Notes: generated from the letters alone by a model not told the origin. A DNA stretch of 64,000 bases from Hoplostethus atlanticus (GCA_034670405.1 JAXDDX010000003.1:8684501-8748500), one strand, 5' to 3'; positions 1 to 11,961 are shown, counted from the first letter of the stretch. A program made the numbers and translations.

Positions 1-1309
1 CCGCTGTTTGCTCTGCTACATCACTTGCCTCCTGTCTGCTGTTTGCATCGGACCCTGGGAGTATCTCAAGAGTAATGCCTCGTCCACAATTGAATCTGTC
101 ACATTCTACGAACATCACCTCCACCGCAATGTTGCCTCCAGCTGAATAACCAGACGAGGTGCTGACTAAGTATTTAATATTTCATCCAAGATACATTTTA
201 CAAAGCTTCTTAATAAGTTTTCCAGTCTTTCCAGTCTGACTTCATGAATTGGTTGAATTGACCACAACCCCGGTGCAGTATGTGACATTCAAATGATACA
301 GAAGACTTGACCCTGACAAATCTAATGCCACATTGTTGTTATTTTCCATAGTTTCTTTTACTAGCAATCAATGTTGCACAGTAGAACAGATAGTTTCCTG
401 AAATTGGACATTCTGATCATTTCTGATTTTCAGACATTTTGAGGCGGTAGGGATGCCTGACCTAAGGAGGCCAACCAATTGCACCTGATAAACCGATTCA
501 CCTGGCTGCAATCAAAAGAATAATGCAGCTGGAAGAGAAGCATAGTTTTTCACTTTGAGGAGAGAACACTGTGTATGACCCTGAGGTAATGAACCCATGA
601 TACATTTAAGTTTACCATTTGCTGTAATGCTGTGCTGTGTATGAGTTGATAAATGGATTTCTCTCACTCCCTCTCTTTCTAACACACTGCCAATTCCGGG
701 GTGGTGCAGTATGTCTGGGCCCATTGCAAGAGTACTTTGTGATGCAGTGCTATGTTTTGTGTTAACCACCTATCAGAGATTGTTGAGGGAGGCACTCTGA
801 CTCTAGCCCTGTTTGTTTGAGAACCTGTTTTTGAGGGACACGCTGGTCTGGAAGCCAGCTTCAGAAAACAGCTGCATAATTGCTGCCCTGAAATGTGACA
901 GGCTATAATTATATCTGGACAGCAGCTCTCTTTCAGCCAAGCTCATGCTTTTTAGAATTTGATGTTGTTCAAAATGGCTGGACACAAAGCTCATATTCTG
1001 TTTCAACGCTGTGCCTCTTCGCCCCAAAATAATTAAAAGCAACACTGTTGCTGTAATTACCGTCTCATACCTCTGATCTTTTAGCAGAATTTGGATGTTT
1101 AATCTTATAAGCAATCAGCACAAGGAGCAACTCACATATGCTTGATGAAAGAAATCCAATGTCCCTTGATGTTTTTCATTTTCATCCTGAAAACCATTCT
1201 ATTTGTATTTCCTTTTAGGAATTAGACTGTCTGAGCTGAGAAAGTGCCAGTGCCATGCTCCATTACAGCTAGGCATTCCAGCCAATGGAATCTTCAAATT
1301 TGCTATTAC

Positions 1310-1312
<3 letters not shown>
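1..1312. other. unique non-coding sequence
   Basis: No exon, tRNA or transposon was recognised. The stretch 880-1110 is free of simple repeats and AT-rich, with a reverse-strand open frame of about 100 codons that matches no family I know. Part of it could be regulatory, but nothing specific supports that. Confidence 0.5.
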
Positions 1313-1346
<34 letters not shown>

Positions 1347-1358
1347 GCACACACACAT
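1313..1358. repeat. (CA)n microsatellite
   Basis: CA dinucleotide array of about 23 units with two CG-interrupted units near its right end, which suggests an older array. It creates a false His/Thr-repeat reading frame. Confidence 0.97.
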
Positions 1359-2070
1359 CCAAACAAATCCACAGTGGAATTGTGAACTATAGCATAGTGT
1401 TACTATGAGCACCCAAGCGTTATGGTATGCCCATCATGTGCCTGCCAGGTCTGTGCACGGTAAATATCTGATTGATCTGGGCTTTGAAACAACATCACAT
1501 CAAAAGGAGCCTGTCTGTACAAAGTGCCCACTCCTTCATGCCAGTTTAATAGCTCATGGCACTGATGTTTTGCATCATTTTGTTGGAGCAAAAAAAAAAA
1601 AAATCGTTTCATGTTCTTTATGGACAGATTTGTCATCATGCAGATAAATATGTCCTAATGACCTTGGGAGTTTCAAATCAAAACAAAAACAAAAACTTGC
1701 CACAGCTACAGTGAGGAAATCATATTTGGCCTAAGCTCTTGTGATCTGCAGCTTTCTTTTCAGCACTGGAGGTTGATTGACTTTGCCGTGGTAGAATCCC
1801 CCTCCTCAATTACCAGTAATTACATGTTTCTCCTACCATGGCGCTGTTTACATGTGTTGTGTTTATTTTGAGATTGCAGCAGCAAATGATTCCCAACTGT
1901 CACGCTTATCTGTGAGAGCAGCAATAATTATGGTGATTTCAGTGCTGGGTAAAAGCAGGGAATCAGAAGAGGCTTTCAGTATTATGTGATTGAGAGGCTG
2001 GATTTCCTATTTCACTGCTATTGCTGACAACAGCTGGGGGGGGGGGCATGTCTTTGGGTGAGATGATTCC

Positions 2071-2073
<3 letters not shown>
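1359..2073. other. unique sequence with short A and G runs
   Basis: Holds a 14-base A run (1590-1603), a CAAAA-type stretch (about 1679-1697) and an 11-base G run (2036-2046). No gene was recognised. Overlapping open frames on both strands at 1403-1647 have no recognisable motif. Confidence 0.5.

Positions 2074-2108
<35 letters not shown>
2074..2108. repeat. (GT)n microsatellite
   Basis: Uninterrupted TG array of about 17 units, 27 bases downstream of a poly-G run. Confidence 0.97.
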
Positions 2109-2109
<1 letters not shown>

Positions 2110-2611
2110 ATGTGTTTATACATGTATGAGAACCTTATTCCACACCAGCTGCAATATTAAAAAAATAGGTTGAACAAGTAGCAGTGAGTAGTAGTAGGGG
2201 AATGCACCTACCTATACGCAGATGCATGAACTTCATCTGCTCTTTTACATTCTTTAATGGCGTGCTATGTGTATGGATGGTTGGGCTTCCCCTGCTCCCT
2301 GCAGTCTCTTGTTCGGGAGGTTTGCCCCTGCCTCCTTTGGTAGCTGGCAGGTGAAAAGCCCACAGAGGTAGGGGGCTATGTCTTCCCAAACGTGGAAAAA
2401 CACCTGTCTCCCCAGCCTGAGAACTGTTGTTTTGAACAAACTCCAATTATTTTCCCTTAATGAGCTCCCGTAGAGCTGGATGTGCTCTCCCATCATCATT
2501 ACTGTAGGGACAGCAGTTGCAGCGCTGGGCCTGACTGGCAGCTTCTACAGACCTGTTCCCCCTGACTGACTGCAGGCTGCACCCCCTGACAGCTGGCAAC
2601 CGGCCTCCCAT

Positions 2612-2624
2612 CACACACACACAC

Positions 2625-2661
<37 letters not shown>

Positions 2662-2678
2662 AGCACGCACGCACACCA
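2612..2678. repeat. (CA)n compound microsatellite
   Basis: About 67 bp of CA units interrupted by CG-containing units, ending in a degenerate GCAC/AAGC part. Confidence 0.96.
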
Positions 2679-3969
2679 CACAACACTATAGTCTTGTCAC
2701 AATACCAGAATTTTGACTTTGATAGGAATACAATGACAATGACATCAAATAACAAAATAAATGCAATGATGCCTCATAAAAATCTGAGATGCTTCTGATA
2801 TGTAGGTTGGGCATCTGTCAGCAAAATAGTTCCATATTTGGCTCATGGCACCAGTTTTGTCAACCGGTTTAGGTGCAATGTGATTCAGTTCAAGACGTGG
2901 TGGACCGCTTTGACACTGCCTCCACATTTTCAGCTGTTTGACTTGAATTTTGCAGTCGGCTACAATCCACTGTCAACAGCCAGAGTCTCAGTCTCAGTCT
3001 CTTCCAATCCTTGTTGTTGTTCTTCTTGTAACTATTCCAATCCGCCTGTCATCTGCATGTATACGCCCTCTGGAGGTGATGTTGTAATGGAAATACAGCT
3101 TGAAAGTATCAAACATTTCTAAAATGAAATATGGAATTTGAGCTCTCACAATGGTATTGAAGTAGTATTGAAATGTTGGTTACTGTGACAAAGCTAGTAG
3201 AGTTAGATTGAAGAAGTCCAGAGGGTAAACAAAGCAATAGCCATAGCAGGCCTTCACAAAGCTGTTGCTGTACTATTATATACTATACTATGTTCTTGGT
3301 CTCAATGGGGCTTTCAGCAGTGACACTAGTACAGTAATACATTTCCCTCTCAAACTTTCTGAGAGACTTCAGTTAAAACTCTTCAAAGTGCATTTGCCAT
3401 TTCCCGTGATGTGTCATTCTGATGATTAATATAACTTGCATGGCTTCACAATAGCCTTCACATCATATTTCACAGTATTGACTCTGCCTGCGGGCAATGC
3501 ACCCAGAGAAGCCGAAAAAAAAAGAGTCTAAGAAGAACCTAAAAGAGAAGCCGGAAAAACCCCCAGCTATTACACTGCAGTATGTTGTACATACACTTTC
3601 ATCTTACTAAATGCAGCACAATAGAATAATCATAGATCCTATTTCCTCTGACACCATTTCATCCCATTTATCTCTGTAAAGCAGCTTCCTATCTGTTTGT
3701 TATTGGTCACTATGCCAGCAAATTTGTGTTATGCCATATTTGACACATTTTCACCAAGAGTTTCTTAGCAGCAAATTGAATCAAACTAAATGGAAAAGCC
3801 CCATTTTGTAGCAATATAAAATAAATGCTTTGCTCAGGATAAAAACAAGGTGACTGCTTTTGAATCAGTGTCCTTAGATTTTCATTTCATTTCTCCCTCC
3901 CCTTTTCTCATATTCTCATTGCCCAGAAATTGTAACTTATCTGGGGACATTTCCCTCCTCATCAGCTGA
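2679..3969. other. unique AT-rich sequence
   Basis: No gene or transposon was recognised. It holds a small TCTCAG triplet repeat near 2986-3002 and a Lys/Glu/Pro-rich mini-frame at 3497-3610, discussed under findings. Confidence 0.45.
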
Positions 3970-4000
3970 CCCCCCCACCCCCACCCACACACACACACAC
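3970..4000. repeat. C-rich to (CA)n compound repeat
   Basis: A cytosine-rich CCCA tract passes directly into a short CA array. Confidence 0.9.
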
Positions 4001-4149
4001 ATACAGAGAAGTGTGTTTGGCGGATTGTAGGTGTTTGTGTATTTGTGTGCGTGAGTGCATACATTCAAAAACACACACACTCAGTTATACCCCTTATCAG
4101 TGATAATTACAGCCAATAATCTGAGTTCATATGAGGCCATGTTTAAATT

Positions 4150-4740
4150 GTTTACTTACCTAGATGGTTTTGCTCATTAACGATTTTGATTGGATTGTTC
4201 AATTAGTGGGCGAGGCCTTGGAGATGGTGTAATTAAACAGACGGCGGATGAAGATGTAAAGAGTGATGTTGTGATAGAAGCCACTGTTAAGAAGCTGATG
4301 ATCTACAAGCCGAGCCGAGGAATGACAAACGTAAACGCCGGGGCCTCAGAGAGCTGGGGCCGCGCCGGGGAGATATATCCTTCTGTGTCCAATACAGCAA
4401 TAGGTCAATCATCTTCATGACAACAATGTTTGCATCGGGGCCTGTCACTATAATGTGTCTGCTAGGTCCTAGTGCCCGCCCTGGATGGTTGCTTAACTAC
4501 GCCTAATAAACTCGCTGTGGTCAGTAAATCTACTCACTGCCAGCAATATCGCGCAGAATGCAAAACACAGTGACCTTGATAGCCAGGCCCGGAGTTGGCT
4601 GACGATGAAGATTGACAGAAATGTAATGAACTGTTTGGGAATATTAAGTGCCGTTCTCGCTGACATTGGATTGCAGTTTAGAGGGGATATTATTCCACAA
4701 TTGCCCCATTGCAACTGTGGAATTTCTATCCAATCGCCAA
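4150..4740. promoter_or_regulatory. candidate regulatory (CNE-like) stretch
   Basis: About 590 bp without simple repeats or recognisable transposon. It combines CpG-containing GC-rich blocks with homeodomain-type cores: TTAAC and CAATTAG near 4180-4206 and GTAATTAAAC near 4228. A SOX-type ACAATG (4423-4428) directly abuts a POU-type TTTGCAT (4429-4435). An open frame at 4190-4420 resembles no known protein. This composition is typical of developmental enhancers, but it is inferred from sequence texture; conservation is untested. Confidence 0.28.
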
Positions 4741-5420
4741 AGTCCTTGCAAGGATATCAGTAACAACTGTTCGTACAATAACACTTTAAAGTATATTATG
4801 TCAGAATATTAATCTTTAGCATGATAAATAAATGAGATAATAACCAGCATGGTTTTTAAGATAGAGCAGACAATAGTTGCCCCCAGCTTAAAATAATTGT
4901 GATTATAGAACTGGGTAGAACTGTACACTGTTTATATGAATCATTTAAGTTGGCTTTATTGGCATTAAGATAAATGTTCTTATTTTAGATATGTATGGAG
5001 CAACTGCCATTATTTTTGTATTATAGATACATTTTATTGTTATTATTTTTAAATTTAGAAGCAAGAATGATCATATTTGTTCTTTAACCTACGCATGTGG
5101 ATATATTTTTGCAGTAACAGGAGCAGCGGGTGGGTGCAGCGTGGGTTTTTACTTTGAGTAAACAATTCCTGAGAAGCATACTGTACATCTGGCTGTTTTG
5201 CCCACAACACTTCCCAGATGCAACACAGTTGATACAAACAAAAACAAATCTTGTGCAGTTATTCCTATTTTCTAGTGCTAGGCTATTAGTTAAAATGACT
5301 AATGCAGCAGGCCTGGAGCCATCATATCGATGTGAGACCATGGTATGCATTTCAGTGTGTGATTCTTGTTGATGGATTGTGTTAATGTGTTAAATGGCAG
5401 TGGTGTTTTAGAAGAAATTA
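4741..5420. other. AT-rich unique sequence
   Basis: Low-GC sequence with no recognised feature. Open frames on both strands at 5055-5372 show no domain. Confidence 0.5.
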
Positions 5421-6110
5421 AATCAATAAGAAACACTCTCCAGAGTCTGACTAGCCATCACTCTTGTCACTGCAAGTTTGGGATCAATGATATAGACAAT
5501 TTAAAAAAAAGAAAAGAAAACCTAACCAATTAGGAAAAGAGCAGCACAACACAAAACTCTGTCCTGAGTCCAACAGGCCGTCACTCATGCCAGTGCAATT
5601 TTGGGATCAACAGACATAAACAATTAAACATCTCAATGCAACATAGGGATCAATCGATATAGATGATCAAAATAAAGCCACATTTCAAATTTGTGGAACG
5701 GACTGACGGACGGTGAAAAAACAACAAACTGGGAAAGAGGGAGGGCCTTAAAAGACATCACAAATCGATAGGAGAATCTCTCCCGAGTCCAATGTTTTAT
5801 CACCCATCTCATTGTAACTTTGGGATCAATAGATAGACATCCACCAATTGACAGAACACTCTCTTGAGTCTGACGAGCCACGACACACTTCAATGCAGCT
5901 TCGGGACGAGTTGACACTCATGTAAATGTGACTTTAGGATTAGTAGATATAGACAATAACATATCTCACTGTGACTTCAGGATCAATACAACCAATCAGG
6001 CAAGGGGGAGGGGCTTAGATGACAACAAATCAATGGGAAACTCTCCAACAAAGTCCGACATGACTCATGTCAATGCGAGTTTGGGATCAATAGATATAGA
6101 TGATGGAAAC
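5421..6110. repeat. degenerate irregular tandem repeat (GGGATCAATAGATATAGAC core)
   Basis: A core resembling GGGATCAATAGATATAGAC recurs at about 5480, 5603, 5646, 5822, 5936, 5979 and 6083, with a weaker copy near 5902. Most copies follow a segment like TCAATGCAAGTTT. Longer units also share a GAGTCYGAC box (about 5453, 5565, 5784, 5865, 6050) and a block like CCAATCAGG...GGGAGGGGCTTA (about 5526, 5731, 5992). Spacing alternates between about 34-43 bp and 80-176 bp, so the array seems built from short and long units. No known family name is assigned. The core resembles the GGGATCAATAAAG end seen in fish retroposons, so derivation from a transposon tail is possible. Confidence 0.75.
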
Positions 6111-6169
6111 CCCCACAAAACCTATTTGGAACAGGTTCAAGGTTTAGGGGTTTAGGGGTAACAGGGGTA

Positions 6170-6353
6170 GCAAAGGATGCCAACAAGATCAACAAACTGG
6201 TCAAGAAAGCTGGCTCGGTTGTGGGAGAGAGCCTGGACGGTCTGGAGGAGGTGGCTGAGAGGAGGATGAGGTCTAAACTCAGATCCATGTTGGAGAACCC
6301 ATCCCACCCCCTCTACGATGAGATGAACGGGCTGAGAAGCTCCTTCATCCACA
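6170..6353 (+). pseudogene. non-LTR retrotransposon (LINE) ORF2 C-terminal fragment
   Basis: The frame starting near 6170 reads about 60 residues containing NKINKLVKKAGSVVG, LDGLEEVAERRM and NPSHPLYDEMNGLRSSF (approximate order). This matches the region after the reverse transcriptase domain of fish LINE ORF2 proteins, where a Lys-Leu-x-Lys-Lys-Ala-x-Ser-Val segment, an Glu-Arg-Arg-Met segment and a His-Pro-Leu segment occur in this order. The reverse transcriptase and endonuclease domains are absent, so this is a 5'-truncated or decayed copy with no enzymatic function. The exact clade (L2/CR1-related or other) is not decided. It lies about 60 bp after the degenerate tandem repeat. Confidence 0.75.
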
Positions 6354-6359
6354 CATTTA

Positions 6360-8788
6360 CTGAAATAAATAAAAGGTCAATGTAACACAATGCAGCAAAA
6401 ATAAACTAAATGTAAAAAAAGAGAATAATAACTTTCTATGTTCAGAAATCAAATGATGAATTATTCTTCAATCCAAATATAATCAGTTCCTTCTGGCTAT
6501 TCTACTTGGTAGTTTATACATTTATTCATCATTACTTACCTGTCCCTCTCACTCTTTGCCATGGATGACCTTTTTATCCGGATAATCACATCCCGGATCA
6601 TTGCTGTCCATTTACCCCTGGGTTTATTTTGTGTATAAACTCTGCGCCCCAAGATTAGCAAAGCAGCCTAGTTTTATGGTGCGTAACCTTCTTGCTACAT
6701 CCATATCGGATGCATTATCCACAGTAACCGCCTCAAATGTGTCTCTGATTATGAATTCCCCCAAAATGTCACCAATCTCCCCATTGACTGGCGATATAAA
6801 AGGCAAATGTCAGCTGTTTGTGCGTACTGTACCTGAGTGTGAAGCGCCAACGTTGCTATCGCACACTGTATCTTTTAGCCTTTTGAGATGTCCGCAACAT
6901 GGCGAAAAATCATGCATACTGTCATGCAAAATGCTTCATTGTGTTGTTGCGCATCGTGAAACGATCATCCTGCAAGTATTACATTTGTCTGAATCTTTGT
7001 CTTTTGTCATTGAACTCGGAGCAAGAACATTTCAGTCAGCCATGGTCAAGCGTGTAACCTAGCTAGTAAACAATTGACATGCCTTGTTGATGCAGAATGC
7101 AATCATTGATGTAACGCTAGATCCTTGGAGCATGTCTTCTCAGTTAGTTAACAAAAAAGAAAACTAGGAAGCAGTTCGTCTTAAGGATTTCGTGAACAGA
7201 TTTGAGACTTGTGTTTTTTTAACTAATCCAATGTGCTTGACAGTTTAGTACAAAGTGTACCAAGTATACATTCCAATGCAGCACGTGTGTATATGCAATC
7301 GCAATCATTTACTCTGCACACTGAACTTTCCCCTTACAATCCATACCAGTGCCGTGACAACTCCACCTGCAGGCCTGTGTAACGTCCCACAGCCCCACAG
7401 GAGATTATCGGGGTGGTGAAACCCCTGAGTGATGGATGCTCAAGCTTGTCCTTCAGAGAATTCACAGCATCAGAGCCATAAGCTGAAGGTGCGAGAAAGA
7501 GCCCCTCTAAAAGTCTGAGTGAACTCTACAAAGGAAAGTGGTTTGCTATGTTGCATGAAAAAGAAATGGTGAGATTACAAGAAGATTTTTGTTGTGTGTT
7601 TTTAGGAAAACAAAAATCATTTCAGAGAAAATAAAACACCCACTCCATCCACAGCAACTCTGAGTGTCAGTTTGAGGTCTAACATCAAAGCAGTAGCCTG
7701 GGTGTCTCTTTACATGCAAACAAAGAAACTCAGTTAAAGATAGTTTAGTAGTTTTCTTTGTTTAGATTTTGGAATTTCGTATAGCTCATGCTGGACTGGA
7801 CTCAAATGGTGTCAAACACTGTGGGATATCACTCCTGCATTGAGATGCTTTTGTTTATTTAGCTGCAGAGGAGTTTGTGTATTTGGGAACAGGTTGAGTT
7901 TAGCAGATAGACATTGCACGTTGACCATCCATGTTAGAGACAACACCCTGTTACTGTTAGATGCCTTGTTGATAAACCAGCATGGTGGTGTCCGGCCCGA
8001 GAGCCAGTTGCTTGCTGCTCTATCAGTGCAGTTTGCTTAAGCTTCCCAGCGCAGTACAGCATGGCTAGCTATAAAATATTCATAGCATGCTGCTTCTTCC
8101 ACTCTTCCACTCGTGATCTCACTATTATCTGACATCTAGACAACCAGTTGGCTTCACTTCAGGGTGTTTTTCCGCTGATATTGTCAGAGGTACTATAGGT
8201 CTTTCCTGGTAGACTGTGTGGACGATTGTTGAGGCTTATGTCGGAGCCGCCCGTGGGTGTTTTGGCTTCTTCTAAGTGTGAGATTGCTTCTTCTTTTGCG
8301 CTGTTTGGGTCATTTCTGTATCAAGGACTTTTCCAAATTGATTTGGTAGGTTTAAATGCGCAGATGTCACTGAGCCTTCCCTGGTGTGTGGGACCTGGAT
8401 AGGGAGGACTATATGCAGGCTCCTCAGGAAACCAGCATTTTGTCCCATAATGAGATTTTTGACTGATTTAACTGGAAGAGAATTCTAGATTAGACATGTA
8501 ATCCTGGTGCGCCAAAGGCAAGGAAGGATATTTTACCACATTAGTTAGGTAGTTCAGTAAAATAAGGATTTGGGACTTTGTAGGTGATAATAAGGTTATA
8601 AAGAAGACCTGCGAAGCCTTGATAGGCCTTCCAGACGGATAAGGCTTTAGAGGATGCCCCATAGTTTGAGGTCTGCTTTCATCTTCTTCAGAGAACATTT
8701 AGTTATCCGTTACACCGGCCTTCTCTTTCACTCGTCTAAATCAGCTTTATTTCAAATACTTGTCTGTTACATTGCCAACTTCAGCACA
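6360..8788. other. hAT remnant context and unique sequence
   Basis: Apart from the transposase fragment, no terminal inverted repeats or other element ends could be identified. From about 7080 to 8788 no gene, repeat or RNA was recognised. Confidence 0.45.
6624..6806 (-). pseudogene. hAT-family transposase fragment
   Basis: Read on the minus strand, the frame contains FEAVTVDNASDMDVARRL followed by IKLGCFANLGAQSLYTK. In hAT transposases and their ZBED-type host relatives, a TDNASNM segment holding a catalytic Asp is followed about 15-20 residues later by a CFAHTLNL segment. Here the Asp-Asn-Ala-Ser motif is kept, but the usual His-Thr after CFA has become Asn-Leu. The zinc-finger BED domain and the C-terminal dimerisation domain were not found and a stop follows soon after. 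This is a dead remnant. The 153-codon frame on the opposite strand (6601-7062) is its shadow. Confidence 0.68.
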
Positions 8789-8818
8789 ACACACACACAC
8801 ACATGCATGCACACACAC
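8789..8818. repeat. (CA)n with TGCATG interruption
   Basis: Two short CA runs separated by ATGCATGC. Confidence 0.9.
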
Positions 8819-9573
8819 AGTCTACATACTAGTCCATGCATGTCAATGGCAGTGGGTGAGAGAGTGAAAACAACACTCGCCCAACTTCATCTCCATTTAT
8901 CTATCCCATATATAATGCTAATATTTGTAAATGCTGTGCAGAAGAACAGCTTGATGTTGTTTTTTGCGAAACAGCTCCCTGTTTGTGAATACAACAAGCA
9001 TATTACAAGGTTGAGAGTCCTCTAGGACAGAACAGGAAAGAGTGCGAGGACAGAGAATAAACCTGAGGCGAGCAGGCACCAATGCAGACTGGATGGACAG
9101 GCCTGGCTGGTCCAATTATACTTGAGCCAAGGTCAGACAGATAGAGGTGGGAGCGCAGGCATTCATGTCACCTTGAAAAACTAGAATCGCCTGAGCATCC
9201 AATACAGTTTAATTCCTTATCATAGACACCGCCCTGCGCAAATACAACTCTGTACTAGAAAATCACTCATTACTCCATGTAGACTGCAAAACCTCCTCAG
9301 GCCATTTCAGTTCACTGTGAAACTTAATGTTTTTCACTCTGAGCTTCCTCTCATGTTCTGTATTGCTAACTCTATGATGTGATACATATGAAACGGCTGC
9401 AGTGCTTCATGTCTGTGTGATGAATGCATGCTAACCTGCTAACCTGTGAGTCAAGTCTCCACGTGTCCATGTCGGGTATTGTTCAGAAGAGTATGAAGGT
9501 TGAACTCTGGGAGGGCAGTTGATTAGTTTGGCACATGTATTTCTCCAAGGCCTCAACTGTCTTGTGTTTGTTT
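8819..9573. other. unique non-coding sequence
   Basis: No supported feature was found. Confidence 0.5.
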
Positions 9574-9610
9574 ATGTGTGTGTGTGTATATGCGTGTGTG
9601 TGTGTGCATG
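9574..9610. repeat. interrupted (GT)n microsatellite
   Basis: GT array interrupted by a TATATGC segment in the middle. Confidence 0.92.
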
Positions 9611-10254
9611 TTCATGTCTTCAATCATCCTCTTTTATTAGAGAGTTGTGCAGCGCGTTGTGTTTTTTTGTATTACTATGGGAGCAGCTGGTTTGTCATTT
9701 TGTCTGATCGATATTTGATCTTTTTGTTTGTTGCATGGTGGCACAATGAAAGAGGGAGGGGAAATAACAGGGTGCTCCTGTGGGGCAGCAGGTAGCGCCG
9801 AGGCAGACAGAAAAGCCCTTTAAACGTCTTCCCAGGAGGCACAATGACCACGCCATTGTAACGGCCCCGACAGAGGCGCTGCAGAAGGGATAAGGAGGAG
9901 AGGAGGGTGGCGTTGGCCGGTCGTGACGCTCACATGTTTTGTGCTGCTTTAATTAGAAGCATACACAAGATGTCACTTCCATTGAGCTGCAGCTTGAGAG
10001 CTTTGCTAGTTGAGATGAATGTTTTTCGTTCTATCTTTCATGAGTATTTTTCAGATAGACTTTTCACGAGGCCTTTCCTCTCTCTGATGTACGTGTTCGG
10101 TATTTGGTGAATCCTTGGAGGATAGAGCCCCATGGAAAACGGACTGCAGCCGTTCATCACACCAGCCATCAGCTAATATGGAGAGTTGCCCACTATCAGA
10201 TTGGCCAACTTGTTCATTATTTGCTTATTTTAACACAGCCTGCATACTCTCTTG

Positions 10255-10256
<2 letters not shown>
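9611..10256. other. unique sequence with a short CpG-containing patch
   Basis: The segment 9780-9950 is GC- and CpG-richer than its surroundings. No exon or promoter could be recognised. Confidence 0.4.

Positions 10257-10322
<66 letters not shown>
10257..10322. repeat. (CT)n microsatellite
   Basis: Perfect CT array of about 33 units. This polypyrimidine/polypurine mirror tract could adopt a triplex (H-DNA) form. It generates false Leu-Ser and Arg-Glu reading frames on the two strands. Confidence 0.98.
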
Positions 10323-10327
<5 letters not shown>

Positions 10328-11341
10328 ACAACAGTAGCGGCATTAAAAATATGCATCAAATCGACATAAAATATGAGGCTGGCGTGCATATACACAACAG
10401 CTTTGCTGCCAGTGAGGCTGGATAGGTAGTTCAGCAGTCTGCTTCCTGCTGCTGTGGCCATTAGGTGGTGTTTATTAAGATTAAAACTCAATGTAAATAT
10501 GTCTTTGTAGTCAAGCTTTCCTTGATTGATTTCCTGGCTAATGCCTTCTCTAGGAAAACAGCAGATGACTTGCGCATGTGTGTATCAACATTGTTTACAC
10601 ACACTCCTCCTCCTGAATGGTTTCTAACTACAGCCAGAGTCCCTTACTAATCCATGATGACACAGGTGGGTATCTATTTAATTTTTTACATGCTGCCTCC
10701 ATTGTCCTCAGAATACAGCAAAGCCAGCATGAAATTGCAGATGCATGACACTGGCTAAATTACAGCTAGCGGGCTCAACTAGCGCTTCCTAAAATAGACA
10801 AGAGACAAGGGGTCAGTTACACTTTTGTCATCCGTCGATACGAGCGGTTCATTCTAGGCCTGTTCCACCTACTTATGTCACCGGGGACGATTCCCACTGT
10901 GTGATGGGCACAGGAGCCTGTGAACTGTCACTTTGATTAATGGGACAATAACATTTACAGCCACCATCCAGTTTATTCCCCCTCAAATACGTCTCCCTGA
11001 ACTCTGCCAATTTGCCCGCGATAATTTGTCTTTGTTTCTTCATCGGGGCTGGAAGACGGCAATATGAGCCGCAGAGTACAGGAAGTTCACTTGGCAGGCT
11101 CTCCATCTTTTTTTAAGTGAAGACTGGCCCTACAAAGCCTACACAGTTAATCTGGAGTCTGGTGAAGCTGGTGATGCCAGTATGTGTGTGTAGGGGGGTT
11201 GTTCCTGTAAGTGACTATGAGTGGTGGTACTATAATGAGGTAGACATCAAGGCAGGAAGACTATTTCTGGACCTGCAGGTGCACCGTCTGCTCCAGAAAT
11301 ATATATGAATGGGTTAAGGAGTCTGTACCTGCACACGTGAA
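10323..11341. other. unique non-coding sequence
   Basis: No gene, RNA or transposon was recognised. Confidence 0.5.

Positions 11342-11371
<30 letters not shown>
11342..11371. repeat. (GT)n microsatellite
   Basis: About 15 perfect GT units. Confidence 0.97.
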
Positions 11372-11373
<2 letters not shown>

Positions 11374-11572
11374 ATGTGTGTGCTTAATGTGTGTCTGAGG
11401 CTGTCAGGCTGAAAGCAGGACAGTGACAGGCCCTGACTGTGAGATTGACAGGCCCACTGGGAACTGAGCAAGAGATGGATTTGGCTCCACTAATTGAACT
11501 GTAAGAGCACTGAAGCTTTCACAGAGGCCAGACTGAGCGGTACCTTCACTTAAGGAATGATGTGTATCCATC

Positions 11573-11575
<3 letters not shown>

Positions 11576-11614
<39 letters not shown>
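11576..11614. repeat. (GT)n microsatellite
   Basis: About 19 perfect GT units. Confidence 0.97.
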
Positions 11615-11616
<2 letters not shown>

Positions 11617-11961
11617 TTATTAATGACTGTGTTTTGTGTCAGTATGGCTGTGGTGCTAACAGTATCTATCTGCCACACCACAGGACGCTGGCCTCAGAAA
11701 GGATGACTTCGTTAAGAACTTCCTTTTGTTTTGTAAAGCGTCTTTGACGTGTCTCACCATCGACGAGCAGCTTCAGTCGGCTATTTCATTTGTTTTTTTT
11801 CATCAGCTTAAAACTTGAGAAGATCTGACAACTCAGAGAGAGAGAGAGAGGAACTCCACGGAAGACCGTTTCACAAACACTGCTATCTTCATCCGCCGAC
11901 CTATAGATTTTAATTCCCATAACGTTTGCAACAGGCACATAATGCAGGACACTATGCAGGC

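Noticed and set aside
6601..7062. 153-codon forward frame
   Set aside because: It is the antisense shadow of the hAT transposase fragment.
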